Of a stretch of 64,000 bases of DNA, positions 46,185-57,830 are shown one piece after another. The notes beneath the pieces were generated by a model. The model was given only the letters and a program-made list of their open reading frames with translations, was not told the origin of the DNA and did not search any database. The translations under genes were made by a program, and so were the position numbers. Source of the DNA: Erodium maritimum (lineage: Eukaryota > Streptophyta > Magnoliopsida > Geraniales > Geraniaceae); NCBI GenBank assembly GCA_963921825.1, contig OY997589.1, forward strand, positions 74,632,523 to 74,696,522. The letters are read 5' to 3'. Every line of letters starts with the position of its first letter. Positions within the stretch are counted from its first letter, which is position 1.

Positions 46185-48180
46185 CATGCGAATGCTCTAA
46201 TCAAATCTAATATTTATTGATCTTGTCTCATTAGATGGATTGTAGGGATTGCAACGGCCCGATTCAGACAGCGCAAAGCGTCAGGGAAAACGCCTCCGCC
46301 TCCCGGAGACGTTTAGGCCGGTGTTTACAAAACGTAAGCATGAAAATATTGACAGAAAACCGCCGATTGCAGATGCTCTTTAGAAAAGCCATCATTACAC
46401 GCCCTGAGGAAAAACATTAAATACTTCCTAAAGTGTGATAAATGTCGTTGAAAAAATAGCTTAGTCGATCAAACCAAAACAAGAACGGTAATTAAAAAAC
46501 TTCAACGTTGTATGTATAGAATGACATTATATATGAAATAGTCAGCGGTGGCTTTATTGTATTTATGATAATACCGTCTATCCAACACAATCTTCTGCTT
46601 GGTTTCTATTAAAGTGATTATGTACGAAAGTTGATAAGATTCTTAATCTATTAATTTAGTACAATTATTTCCTAATACATTATGGGTGTAAATTCTAGAA
46701 CCAGGACCATTTTAGGGAGGGGACCATACAAATATCAAAACTAGAGATAAGAGTTTTCAAGACTCCAAGTGGAAACCGAGGCATTGTAAAATATTTCGCA
46801 GCAAAAAACATCTAATTTTAGAAGGGACAACATATCTATATTCATGACTCAGAAAAGAACCACACCGTAAGCTCACATTTTTCATCTCCCTAAAAGCTCT
46901 CTAGAGGATAGTGAAACCCTTGTCCAAGCTTCTTCTTCGTTTTATGTTGTCGTTGGTGGTTTTTTTTGCCTCCAGGCTCGGTGAATCTTCGGAAGCCTCC
47001 CCTTACCTCCCCCTTCCCTTTCCTTCCTTCCCTCTCCATTTCCCCTCTTTTTCCCGACCTTCATTTCCTTCTACTTTTCTCCTGGCGTTCTGATTCATTT
47101 GGCGGTGCTTTTGGTCGGCCCCGTCTCCTCGTCCGTGCCCTCTTCTGCGGATCCGAGGCAAGAAGATCTTCTTCATTGATACTCCTTTGGCTGGTACTCG
47201 TCTGAGCTTCCTTCTGCAGATCTGAGGCAAGGTACAGTTTTCGTTGGAGGAGGCTAGTCTACTCCGGTAGATCTCATTTCGTCCGCCCAAGTAGTACTTG
47301 GTTTTGACTGGAGCAGGTCGGGCCCGGGTTCGGACGGTGTGGGTTGGTCCTAGGTATGGATGATGCGGGTCGGGCTCTAACAGGCACGGGTCGGGCGCGG
47401 GTCAAGATTCCTTGCCAGATGTTGTTGTTCTTCTTCTTTGACTTGTCTCCGGTTCAATGGATACCCAGGGAGTTTCGGTGCCCTCCCCTTTCCTACAGCG
47501 GGACGCGTTTCTTGGCTTCGGCTTCGAGATCGTGGGGTTAAGGTTGGGACTCACCGTTCATGGTGGCTGGTTGTGTTGGCCACAACTCGATCTCGTTGGT
47601 GCCGGTTTGGTAAGAAGTGGTTCTATTTTTGCTTCCAACCTGGTCGGTGTTTTGTTGAGGATGGGGTCCAATTGGTGGGCTCCGTCACCCGCTGCTCCTA
47701 TGACTTGTCTTGTGCCCGTTAGAAATATCGGGTCCTCTTTTGAGCGTTTCTCGTTCTTAGCTGGAATCGTGAGGAGGACAGGGCGCAAGTTCAGCTCTTT
47801 GGCTTCTGAATTGAGGTTTTTTTTTGAGGTTTAAGGTTTTCTCTTTCCTTGTTTGGTTAGTTCTCTCCGCCCTTTTCCTAGCATCTCTACGCATATTGGA
47901 TTCGTTTCTTCTCGATCGGGTGTGGTTCGAGCTCGTCGGTCATAGGTGTTGGCCGCCGACAAGGTTCATGGGCGCTGTTTGTCCTCTTCAGAAGTCAATT
48001 TCTAGGGTTTGGATGGTTTCATGGATATGCGTCATTTTCTTTTAAGGTTAGGGACTAGTTCCCCTCTAGGTCTTGGCTTGAGCAACATAAAGTTTTCTCC
48101 CAATGTGCTTCATGTTGGACAGATTTAGGTATTCTAGACCCGTTTTTAGAAAATTTGAGCTTCATTGTGGATATATCTAG
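46185..48180. other. Mixed intergenic stretch; leader-like block 46880-48060
   Basis: The block 46910-48060 is C/T- and G-rich with several 60-125-codon plus-strand frames, none of known family. A short phrase (CTTCTGCGGATCCGAGGCAAG) is repeated with changes at about 47140 and 47210. The style resembles a plant LINE leader cut off by the following Athila LTR. The stretch 46185-46880 is AT-rich with no recognised feature. Confidence 0.3.
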
Positions 48181-48474
48181 TGATGTAGGCATAAAATGCA
48201 TCGGTTTTGGATATTTTTAACCCACATTATTGAGCTTTTTAGTCCCGCGGTTGTACTATTTGGTGCACTTTTCTCTCGTTACTCATACTTTGTCTCTCGT
48301 TGTGTTTTGTAGGTGCTTTGATCGAAAAAAGGGCAAAAATAGAGGAAAACCCGGTTTTAGGAGTTTTGGAAGCTGGCTGATCTTGCGAAGGGCATAAATC
48401 CCTCATACGAACTCCGAATTGCTTCAAATAATATATCAAATCGAAGAGAATTCAAACCGTCACTGTTCTGATAC

Positions 48475-48620
48475 GGGAAGAGGCCCGTTCCGTGCCTTAT
48501 TCCGTGCCGGATTCCGGCCCATTCCGGGTCTCATTCCGGGCCGGTTTCCAGAACGTTCCGGGCCTCAGTCCGGCCCGTTTTTGGGCCCATTCCGGGCCAC
48601 GCTCCGGGCCACACGCGTCA
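48475..48620. repeat. GC-rich array of TTCCGGGCC-type phrases in the Athila-like LTR
   Basis: About nine copies of (A/G)TTCCGGGCC or near variants occur with 12-20 bp spacing, within AT-rich LTR sequence. The composition recalls the GC-rich arrays at 11876-12000 and 43528-43731 in an unrelated LTR family. Confidence 0.6.
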
Positions 48621-48951
48621 GGCCTTCTCCCAGCTCCGTTTTTGGCATAAAAATAGGAAATTTCCTCATTCAAAAGCCAAATTTACCTATTCCAATTCTT
48701 ATTTGGAGTGGGGAAAGAGGTCTTGAAGTCCTATATATAGAAGAGCATCCATTAAGAAAACGAAAGAACGGGTATTGGACATAATTTTAGAGAGATTGAG
48801 AGTTAGGGTTTGAGTTTTGGTGAGAGAGAAGTGCTTAGGAACAAGGATTTTTTTTGGATAAGCGATTTTTATTAAAAACAGGAATCCAGCAGGAACCTGT
48901 AAATAAGAACAAGGAGCAAAATAAAAGAGAAAAACGCAGCCCCAGCTTAAA

Positions 48952-51900
48952 TCACCTACGCCTCCTTCGCAGGCACGAAGCAGGCTTCAACTTCCACTGC
49001 TCGAACGACACCTTAGGAATCAGATCACCAGCCAACTTCAGCAGACTGAATGCATGAGGCAAAAAATTGCAAAACAACTCCAACTCTGTCAACCAAGAGC
49101 TCCGAAATACTACAGCATTACGCTGCACCCAGATGTAACAGCAAGCCGGATAACACACCTTCACCCAACCCGAGTCACGGGAACTGGACGACAACAAAAA
49201 CCAGCCTTCGAAAGCCCCCAAGAAAGAGCTCGACATTGCCCAAGGCAAAGACCACCAATCAAAAAGTAGCCCCCAAAATTTCCAAGAGAAATCACAATGC
49301 AAAAATAAGTGATCTAAGTACTCAAAGCAAGACTTACAGAAATGACACAACATGGCATTCAGAGGAATACGACAACCTCTCTCCTCCAAAAAGGTCATAG
49401 TGGGAATCGCCGAGTGAAGAGCTAACCACATAAGCATGCAAAATTTGGGAGGAAGCCCCTTCACCCATAAAAACCGATGCCCAACCAACCTTGTCAAAGG
49501 TAGGGGTAATCAATCTGTAAACCTCCCCTACAGAGAAACGAGGACCTTTCACCCAAACCATCTTATCTTCAGAATCAGACAGACTCACCGAGGCCAGAAG
49601 CTCCTGAAGTGCTGTTTCCTCCCCCCTTTCCCGAATGAACAGTGTCCTTCGGTACAACACCTCCCATTTCCCATCCCTCCAATAGTCTTTTACCAAATCT
49701 TCCTGGTCTCGGGCCGCTACGAACAAGTGATGAAATTTTGATCGAAAAGCTTCGCCCCCCAGCCAGACATCGTCCCAAAAACGAACCCTCGCTCCATTAC
49801 CCACCTTCCAGTGAATACCTTGTCCTCCAAAAAGTGTCTGAAACCTGTGATCACTTGCCAGACTAACAATATGACCGACACATGGATGAATCATTCGGCT
49901 GATCAAGGCTAAGGAGATCCCAGTCCTGCGGGTTCCATTTAAACTTCACACAAATAATCTGCTTCCATAAGGAGTCATTCTCCTCAGCGAATCTCTAGAA
50001 CCATTTTGCCAGTAAGCTCAGATTGACTTCCTCTAATCGTCGAAGGCCTAACCCGCCTTCCGATCTAGGACGACAAACTTTATCCTATTTAACTTTATGG
50101 ATAATCCTGCGTGCAGCACTATGAGACCACAAAAATCGTCGTTGAAGCCTCTCCAGCTTCTGTATCACTGAACTAGGAGCCTTAAACATGCTCATATAGA
50201 AAACTGGCAGAGCAGCCAACGTGGACTTCAAAAGAACCACTCGGCCAGCAATATTGAGATTCTTCGCTTTCCCCCCGTTCAAATACCTTCTTACCCTAAC
50301 GAAAACCGGCTCCCAAAATCTGAGCCTCTTAGGCGACAGACCCAATTGGAAACCCAAGTAAGGTAGAGGCAAATCGCAAACTTCACAACCCATAATGGAA
50401 GAAATTACCTCAGCTGATAGAACATTCCCATTCAATAGAACAACTTTGGACTTGCCATAATTTATCTTTAGCCCTGAGACGATTGAAACAAGTCTAAAAG
50501 GTATTTTAAATTCCTCAAACCCGCTTTCTCTCCCTTGATAAACAGTATGGTGTCATCCGCGAACTGAAGGTGCGATACCACTAGACCATTTTGGCCCACT
50601 TCCACACCGCTAAAATCATCGCCCCTTAAACGTCCAACACCATCTGGTGTAGTCCTTCTGCCGCCAACAAAAACAGAAAAGGTGACAAGGGGCACCCCCT
50701 GCCTGATACCGTTCTCTGTCTCAAAATCTGCACTAGGGGCCCCATTAATCAGGACAGATAAATTCGCTTTAAAGCAACTGAGCATCCATGAACACCACTT
50801 CTCCGGAAAGCCCATTATATTCATCACGTCTATCAGATAAGACCAACTGACCTTTTCATAGGCCTTTTCAAAGTCAAGCTTCAAAATAACCGTCTCTGAT
50901 TTGGACTTTTTAATTCCATGGATGACTTCCGAGGCAATCAGCACACCATCAACCAGTTGTCGCCCCGCTATGAATCCACTTTGGGTATCCCCAATTAAGT
51001 CTGGCAAGATCTTCTTTAACTTGTTTGCAAGCATTTTTGCCACTATTTTATACGGGCCCGAAATCAGGCTAATAGGCCTGAAGTCATTAAACGTCTCTGG
51101 GCTAACATTCTTTGGAATAAGAACCATAAAGGCTGAACTTAAGCCTTTCCCAAATACCCCATCAACCTGAAACTCGTCCACAAACCTCATCAGGTCCGGT
51201 TGTATGATATCACAACAGGACTTAAAAAATAGCATCGAGAATCCGTCCGGCCCTGGCGCTTTGTTGCTGTTACACTCGGTAAGTGATTGAAAAACTTCCT
51301 CAGCTGAAAAGCCGGCCTCCAACTCGGCTGCCTATATAGCCAAAATTTTCTTAAAAAGCAGAGGGGGAATCCGGATCAAATCAGCCTGAGGTCGTGAGAA
51401 TCTTTCTCTAAAATGCAGTACCGCCTGTTCTTTAATTTGATTTGGTTCAGTAAAAACCCGGCCGCCCACCTGTATACTCATAATCTTCTTCATGGTTGAA
51501 TTATAATTAGCCAGACGGTGGTAAAACTTTGAGCACTGCTCTCCCTCCGAATACCATTTGAACCTAGCCTTCTGCGCCCAAATCTTTGCAAGCATTTTGT
51601 GTTTCGTAATCAAGGAAGCCTTACACAACGATCTTCTAGAACACTCTTCCCCAGTAAGAGGCCGGCTTTCAACAACCGCATCCAACCTGTCAACTTCCAA
51701 ATTTAACTCCTCAATTTCTTTATCGACCCTGCCAAAAACTTAAGAATTCCATCCCTGCAAGGCTTTTCGGAGGCAATTGAGCTTCTTCCATAGCATGTAA
51801 CTAGGAGCTCCCAGAGGAGAAAAACTATCCCATTGAGTTTTGACAAACTCAAAGAATTTTGGGTGCAACGTCCACACATTCAAAAATCGAACCGGTTTTG

Positions 51901-52524
51901 GGCCCCAATTCACTGACCGAGATTCAAGGACAACCAGCTTATGATCCGAGAGTTCCCTACTTAAAGTTTTTTGAATCAAACTCGGGTAGAAAACTACTGC
52001 CGAAATTAGGAATCTGTCCAACCTCGCAGCTTTAGATGCCGGTCCGAACCAGGTAAATTTGCTGCCGCCCAAAGGAAGATCACAAACTGCTAGATCAAAG
52101 ATGAGATCTCTGAATGCCTCACTGTCCCCCTCCGAGAATTCGCTAAAAAACCGTTCTTCCCGGGCAATTACCACATTAAAGTCTCCCCCCAATAACAAAC
52201 AATCATCAAAGGTAGCACTTTCAGCTGACAACTTTCCCCATAAAACTGAACGGGGGCCACTTTCGGTTGGAGCATAAACGTTAACTACCGTAACCGGAAT
52301 GGAACCAACATAACACCCCCAGAAGCACCCACAGAAGGAATAAAAGCAAAATCCCAACCATTCAGAAAACCACAGCTTCGTAGTATAAAAGGCTGAATCT
52401 CCTCTCTCTTTGTTTCCTGAAACAAAACCATATCTGGGTGCTGCTTCGATAAAGCCACCCTAATGCACCGTCTCTTTTGGACGGCATTCATCCCCCTCAC
52501 GTTCCAGGAGATGAATTTCAACAT
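48952..52524 (-). pseudogene. LINE ORF2: endonuclease, reverse transcriptase, zf-RVT
   Basis: Begins with the AP-endonuclease signature (FISWNVRGMN, 52518-52489) and QETKR. It breaks at about 52300 where some 80 codons seem lost, and resumes with VVNVYAPTES and GGDFNVV. SDHKLVV ends the domain. Reverse transcriptase motifs are APGPDGF, DFRPISLI, the acidic LKLDFEKAYEKV and FADD (50563-50552). The stretch between GIRQG and GRLRGDD is in the wrong frame for about 90 bp, bounded by two compensating frameshifts, so the fingers/palm link is garbled. The thumb (YLGFQLG, LAALPVFYMSMF) follows another stop. The zf-RVT region (KGLPPKFCMLMWLALH, CHFC, HLFLHC) is in two overlapping frames. Confidence 0.85.
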
Positions 52525-52532
52525 AAGTCTGA

Positions 52533-54212
52533 TTAGAGAGGTAAGGAGGAGGGGAGAGAATCTCCCATACCTTCCCCGTCGCTAGATTCCTGATCTTCAG
52601 ACTCGTCTTGAAACTCGGGATCCACTGAGTCACCTAACTCAAAGTCAAGTGCTTCGATTTGATCTGCTGCATCAGGGTGTTCAGTTAGAAGTTTCTGACT
52701 TGCCTTGATCAGCTTCCACTTCCTTTCTCTGTCAGCCAACTCTTTGTTAACTGGAATTTTACGAGCAGCATAGGATCAGAATACTCTAGTAGGTCTACTC
52801 GGCTGTAAAAAGTCTTTGGCCGATGCCCTAGCCCGAGAAACTTGAGGCCCACGCCAAGAATCCCGTGGGCTCGAAAAGGATGATTCAGAAACTTTACTTA
52901 CCGGCGTAGAGAGAAGCACGACTGTCTTGCCCTTCCCTGAGGCCGGCTGTTGCGGGTTGGCTGTGTTCGCCATCAGAGCACCTTTGTAATCGGCCTTAGC
53001 TTCGACCATTCGGATCTCCGAAGAAGCTACTTTCGTCAGACACACATGAAAATCTTTGTCTCCAAGCTCCAAAATCCTGGTAGCATTTGACTCCATCGAA
53101 GTGGAATGGATTAAGAAGAAGTTGCACTCCAAAGACGAAGACGTCTCGTCTCTCAGTGCTAGCACAAAATTCCCACACTAATCTCCAATATCTCTGAAAG
53201 TCTGCATACACCAGCTCGAAATCGGCATACCTGTTACCTTCCACCATGCAAAGCCTCCCGCTTTGTTGAGCCAGTCCCGTGCTCTGTCAAACAACAAGAA
53301 TGATTCTGAACACCATTTCCATCTCGAGTTTAAAACATCAGACAACATGTCTTGGTCGTTTGATAAAAACAGAAAGATCCTGTTGCCCAAGTAGCGGAAT
53401 TGCAAGTCCGCTTCTTCATCATTCAGTAAATCACGCAAGTCCTTAGAGGACATCTCTTCCCTAGCCACACCCAAAATGCTAGCAGTCACCCACGGTGAAA
53501 AATACTGAGATACAGTGCCTCGAATCCTCTGGGTGGCTTCGGAACTCGTTGATGGCGGTCTCAAACCAGTCGATAAAGTAGCCTCCTTCCTCTTAGGCTG
53601 CTATTCCCACTTAGGACGTATTTGCGAATCGCCTACACGTCCCAATCTCTTTGACAACCTTTCCGGCCAAGCCCTCGACATGAAAAGCGTATAACCTTCC
53701 CACACAAAGCCATTGCAAGCTTTCAGTAAAAAGTTTGCATCTTCCTTGGACCTGGCTGTGACGAAACCGAAGAACCTGCCTCCGGAGTTCTTCCTTTTGC
53801 AAACAAAAACCCTCGAGATCGGCTTCAATTCCTCCAACCAATTCCGCAGTTTGGACCTCGAGGTTGCCGGTGGGAGATTGCACAGGAATAGCTTGCAGTG
53901 ATTCGTCCCCCCCACAGCCTGTTGATCTGGTTTTGAACTAGCGGAATGAACTCCCATATCCGGACCCCTTCCTTCTGAATGATCATCCATCTTTTCAGAT
54001 TCCGCTCGTACCACAATTTGACGATCCCCAGAGAGGTCTGAAGCGACCCTGGCCGATTCCTCCATTCTGCAGATTATTGAAGCGACCTTCGGAACTCTCA
54101 CAATCTCTCCCTCTACCATATTCTCATAATACACCGGGACGCTCGATTTCAACATAGGACGTTCCTTCTGCGCCGATTGATGAACCCACAACACCGCGTC
54201 GTTGAGTAACAT
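52533..54212 (-). pseudogene. LINE ORF1 with RRM-like and DUF4283-like domains
   Basis: The first open segment (54212-53601, 203 codons) contains an RRM: KLFLCNLPPA (RNP2-like) and GGRFFGFVTARS (RNP1-like). After a stop comes a second segment (53564-53178) with LLNDEEADLQFRYLGNRIFL and DWLNKAGGFAWWKVTGMP, a DUF4283-like fold. A third (53165-52776) ends Ser/Pro-rich without a zinc knuckle. A further 68-codon acidic frame (52739-52533) precedes ORF2. Such proteins bind the LINE RNA. Two stops separate the parts. Confidence 0.7.
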
Positions 54213-54330
54213 ACGCCGTCAATGATTCAAGAAGCGATCAGACGCCCGTATGATCGCCGGGGAGATGATCACCGGAGCCTGAAAGCGAACCCTAGACGTT
54301 TTTCGAAAATCGCCAATTTCCTTTCACGCG

Positions 54331-55207
54331 CGGCGTGTGGGACATTCATCATTGAATTGGTATTTTGTATCAACTTTACCTTTCAATTATGTTTATCTCT
54401 TGTTCTTTTTCATCTTTGTGTTCTTCCTTCTTCTCCATGAACTAAATTTCTATTGATCTAGGGCTAGGGGAAGTAATATGAGTAATTGATTCAATGGGTT
54501 TGTGGTTATTTTGTGTAATTTGTGTTTAGGATTTTGTTTGCATAATTTGTAATTAATGCTTCATCAAATTGATCACTTGATAGTTGATTAGGTTTTAGCA
54601 CTCAATAACCGAAAGCTGAGAGTGTCTAAAAGGACTAAGGATTATGTAACTCGGGTTTAAATCTAGTCTCTAATAAAGTTAGGTTAACACGAGTGTAACA
54701 TCTATAGGCGTATAAACCGAAAGTTAGAGGAGTTCATGAATCGTAATGCTGTATGTCTCACTACACCCAGATTAGAAATAACTAGGTGGTCAGATTATCC
54801 TAGGGACCTAATTCGATCGAAAGATGTTTAGGACCAGCTGAGAGAACTTCCGTTACCTTAGACTTACCCTATTTGCACATGTAAACACAAACCCCTGCGT
54901 GTCAATAGTCATATTGTGACCCCGTCAAAAGTCCTAGATCGCCTTTTCCCCTGAATTTCACAACATCTGCTATTTTTGCCTCGTATTTGTTCTCACTTTA
55001 CTTTAATTGCTTTTTCAACTTGTTATTTACATCTTTAAAACCAAAAATAAATCTTTTCAGAAACGGATTAACTAACGGATTTTAAATCGAGTGACTGTTT
55101 TATTGCTCCCTTGGGTACGATAACCGGACTTGAACCGAAATACTACTTGACGATCGATGCACTTGCCGCGCCCTTTTTGTGGTTTAATTCTCAAGGCATC
55201 AAGTTAA
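54331..55207 (+). mobile_element. Right part of the Athila-like 5' LTR
   Basis: Plus-strand sequence between the LINE and the primer-binding site. It is AT-rich without ORFs, and ends with CTCAAGGCATCA then AGTTAA before the primer-binding site. The left part is at 48184-48847. Assignment follows from position. Confidence 0.55.
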
Positions 55208-55225
55208 TGGCGCCGTTGCCGGGGA
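55208..55225 (+). other. tRNA-Asp primer-binding site
   Basis: TGGCGCCGTTGCCGGGGA is complementary to the 3' end of plant tRNA-Asp, including CCA. This primer-binding site is typical of Athila and related Ty3/gypsy elements. It fixes the element's orientation (plus) and the LTR end just upstream. Confidence 0.85.
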
Positions 55226-55322
55226 GCAACTAAAGCAACACTTATATTTTTAATTTGTGTTGAGACTGTTTCATTTTTTCATATATATATATTTTCAGTT
55301 AATTCATTGCAATATTAATTTT

Positions 55323-56408
55323 ATGGAGAATTGGTATGATAATAATGTGTATTGTGATTTGTGTGGAGCTAACGGTCATGTTATGTATGATTGTGAGGGT
55401 TATGTGAAAGCAATTCCCTATAGTCAATTATGGGAGGACGCTTCCGCTTTTGATCAAGGATATCAAGTTGAACCACAATCGTCTAATAACGAGAAGCCAG
55501 AACTTATCCGTGTTGTGCTTAACCCACTTGTGGATAGGGAATATAGGGAGGAGTTGTTGATGGAAATATTGATGAATGAGAGAGCTCTACACGATCAAGC
55601 AACTCACATTGAGGATGATCATTCCAAACACTTATGTGACACAACAGAGCAAGAAACTCATGAGTCAATCATGGGTTTAGAGGTAAGTGCGGAATGTGAG
55701 GTATCAAATTCTAATCCCTCTTGTATATTATCTATGTCATCTCCATATATTTTTGATGCATTGAATTCTTTTGATGTAAATAATGATTGTGTAATTGTAG
55801 AAAATAGTTCACAAACTCTTGTTGAGCCAAATCTTCTCATAGTATCCATAGAGTTGGCTGATAGATCTATCAAATATCCAAGGGGTACTATGGAAGATGC
55901 TCTCAAGAGAGGGGTTGTGCTTGAATCTCCCATTGATTTTATTTTGCTAGACATCGAGAATGATGTCGAAATTCCTTTTAGTGTGAGAGATTCATTTTTG
56001 GATGCTAGCAAATCAACTTTATATGTTCAACCCATCCCATTGGTTTTTAAGTTTAATATTGAGCATAGAGTTGTTAATATTAAGCATGAATTATGTGACA
56101 CATTTGCTAGTCCTTATTCCCCGTTTGTGGACTATTATTCTATTTTGGTAGATGTTATTGACCCTTGTTGGCAGGTGCATTTTCCAATTTATGGGATTCA
56201 TGTCCCACCCAAGTTATGCCAAGAAGAGATTGATCATAATTATTCTGTTAAGGCTAGCTTGATGAAATTGGCCTTGAGTTTGGAGCTCTTACAAAACTTA
56301 AGGAAAAGGTTCTTGTGCTACATTGTGTTCCTTCTCCCGCCTTCACATCCACACCTGAAGAGAAGGACACAATGGAAGTATGAGACGTTCGGGAGGCCTC
56401 CTGATTGA
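55323..56408 (+). CDS. Intact chimeric zinc-knuckle/protease ORF of a deleted Athila-like element
   Basis: ATG at 55323 is in frame with an open stretch reaching upstream; product 361 residues. Residues 12-25 form a CCHC knuckle (CDLCGANGHVMYDC). An acidic, Asn/Ser-rich middle follows. Then a block SIELADRSIKYPRGTMEDAL plus SPIDFILLDIENDVEIPF matches the second half of an Athila retropepsin (LADRSIKYPRG, VDFIVLDMEEDREIPI). The catalytic D-S/T-G half is missing and the usual GRPFLA is changed to VRDSFLD. The C-terminal 100 residues are unfamiliar. No stop interrupts 362 codons, unlike the nearby LINE. It may be a gag-like protein of a non-autonomous family. Confidence 0.6.
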   Translation: MENWYDNNVYCDLCGANGHVMYDCEGYVKAIPYSQLWEDASAFDQGYQVEPQSSNNEKPELIRVVLNPLVDREYREELLMEILMNERALHDQATHIEDDHSKHLCDTTEQETHESIMGLEVSAECEVSNSNPSCILSMSSPYIFDALNSFDVNNDCVIVENSSQTLVEPNLLIVSIELADRSIKYPRGTMEDALKRGVVLESPIDFILLDIENDVEIPFSVRDSFLDASKSTLYVQPIPLVFKFNIEHRVVNIKHELCDTFASPYSPFVDYYSILVDVIDPCWQVHFPIYGIHVPPKLCQEEIDHNYSVKASLMKLALSLELLQNLRKRFLCYIVFLLPPSHPHLKRRTQWKYETFGRPPD

Positions 56409-57830
56409 GCCTCCTATCCGTCGAGCAAACGACGTTAAACAAATGCGCTTGTTGGGAGGCAACCCAATATCTCTACCCCTCTTTGTTTTGTATATGTTAT
56501 GTCTTGCTCTTATTTTCTGACTATTTGTGCAAGTTTGTGATACAGGATGGAAGCGTGAGAATTATAGTTGCATTTGTTGGAGCCGAGTTCTTGTGAACTC
56601 ACTTGGGCGAAATGGCTCTCCATCCATCCATGCATGAGGATTCCCACAATTAATACAGTTCGCATAGCGGTTCTTCAAGGGGCAGTATCTCTTCCCTTCC
56701 TATTTTTTATTGTATACCGCTATTGTATTTCCTTTATGCTATCTGGTGGGCGCTGAGCGCCCGAATTGTCGTGCTGATAGAACATGCATATATGATTTCG
56801 TGAATTGTGTATTTACTGATTATAAGTGTGGGGTTGTTAGTTATGTGGCTAGGAGCATGTGTAGGATTGAGTCGCATTGGGGACAATGCTTAGTTTTAAA
56901 GTGTGGGGTGGGGTATGTCTTGCATTTTGTCTTTTCTTTTGTGTGCTCATGCATCATTTCGTGTTATAAATTTTTGAAAAAATAAAAAAAAAATTGTTGT
57001 GGTTTTTAGTGTCCTTGTAGAGCTTCTGTTGTGTTTCCTAGTTGTTATTGTTCTTTTTGCTTGGTATACCCTTCTTGTTGTTGTATTTCTTTTAGGGCGT
57101 TCTTCTGGATTTGCATACTCTATCCTGGTTGTTGTTTTCTTTCTGTTCTCTCTTGTATTCCTTTATAAGTCGACATATGATCGTCTTAGGGTTTTTTTTG
57201 TGGATCTGCATATGGATCTTGTAACTCCTCTTTCACCTTATAATAGGTTTCAATTAAATTTGCTTTGCCAATAAAAAAAAGTTAGTTATCTTAAGCCAAG
57301 TGCAGTCTCATTCTTTTACCTAAACACCACTTGTACAACAACATCACCTAAAAGCAACAATGAAGAACAAATATCCTACGAAAAAAGATTCTCTAGAGCT
57401 TCAAACTGTATGTCTAAGACTGTGTCGTCGTTATTTTCAATTCTGTTCTATACCCTACTTCACCTCATTTTGAAAGCCATACATTCCGTCAGATAGTAGA
57501 ATAACTGTCAGCCCGAAAATAAGCTTGACTCCTCAATATATCCGACTTCCATGATCCCTTCCCCCACCATGTGTATTCTCGACTTGACACATGCTTAAGC
57601 TAATAATAATGGCTAATTTTGCTTGGATTTTTAAAATTCAACAATCTTACGAAAATCTCGATACTATGATGTTTTAATTCCAACCGATTCTTGGCCTTCG
57701 TGTTAATAATAAATTTTGACTTCCCTTTGGTGTGAAAGTTACTTCGGAAAGGCCTTGGTGTTGAAATTTCGAAATATACTATTTTGGTGATACAATGGAG
57801 AAGATGACTATTTTTTATCAGCAAATGATT
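56409..57830. other. Remainder of the Athila-like internal region and flank
   Basis: Just after the ORF, a TTGTTGGGAGGCAACCCA phrase (56448-56465) matches wording often seen in Athila-type internal regions. Short hydrophobic frames follow to about 57270 without known domains. From 57300 no TE feature is visible. TTTTTTATCAGCAAATG near 57812 resembles a LINE 3' end on the minus strand. Confidence 0.4.

Larger units (their letters stand above)
48848..54330 (-). mobile_element. Full-length-scale but decayed LINE (L1 type), minus strand
   Basis: Order on the minus strand: ORF1 with RRM and DUF4283-like parts (54212-52770), endonuclease (52524-51740), reverse transcriptase (51700-50085) and zf-RVT region (49906-48952). 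It ends in a poly(A) of eight (T8 at 48848-48855 on plus). It sits in the 5' LTR of the Athila-like element. Stops, frameshifts and an internal deletion in the endonuclease mean it cannot move by itself. I could not find a clear target duplication, so the 5' end (about 54330) is approximate. Confidence 0.85.
48184..57300 (+). mobile_element. Athila-like (Ty3/gypsy) retroelement, internally deleted, LTR split by a LINE
   Basis: The 5' LTR is inferred from TGTAGGCATAAAATGC at 48184 to a CATCA end near 55201, immediately before a tRNA-Asp primer-binding site (55208-55225). Without the 5.4-kb LINE the LTR is about 1.6 kb, normal for Athila. The internal region has only one ORF (55323-56408), a fusion of zinc-knuckle and protease pieces. 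Reverse transcriptase and integrase are missing. No 3' LTR copy was found before 59000, so the right end (given as 57300) is uncertain. Confidence 0.6.

Noticed and set aside
40271-46378. Complete Harbinger element from GAGAGTCTGC (40271) to GCAGATGCTC (about 46378)
   Set aside because: The two ends match only loosely, and the span would enclose the tRNA gene, two tandem repeats and a solo LTR. Not enough to claim a single element.
48820-54400. Target-site duplication of the minus-strand LINE
   Set aside because: I compared the bases left of the T8 run with the region 54220-54480 and saw no convincing match of 7 bp or more, so none is claimed.
56710-57274. Hydrophobic 91-codon frames as an envelope-like gene of the Athila element
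   Set aside because: They are short, T-rich and in different frames; hydrophobicity is expected from T-rich codons. No signal or fusion-like feature can be supported.
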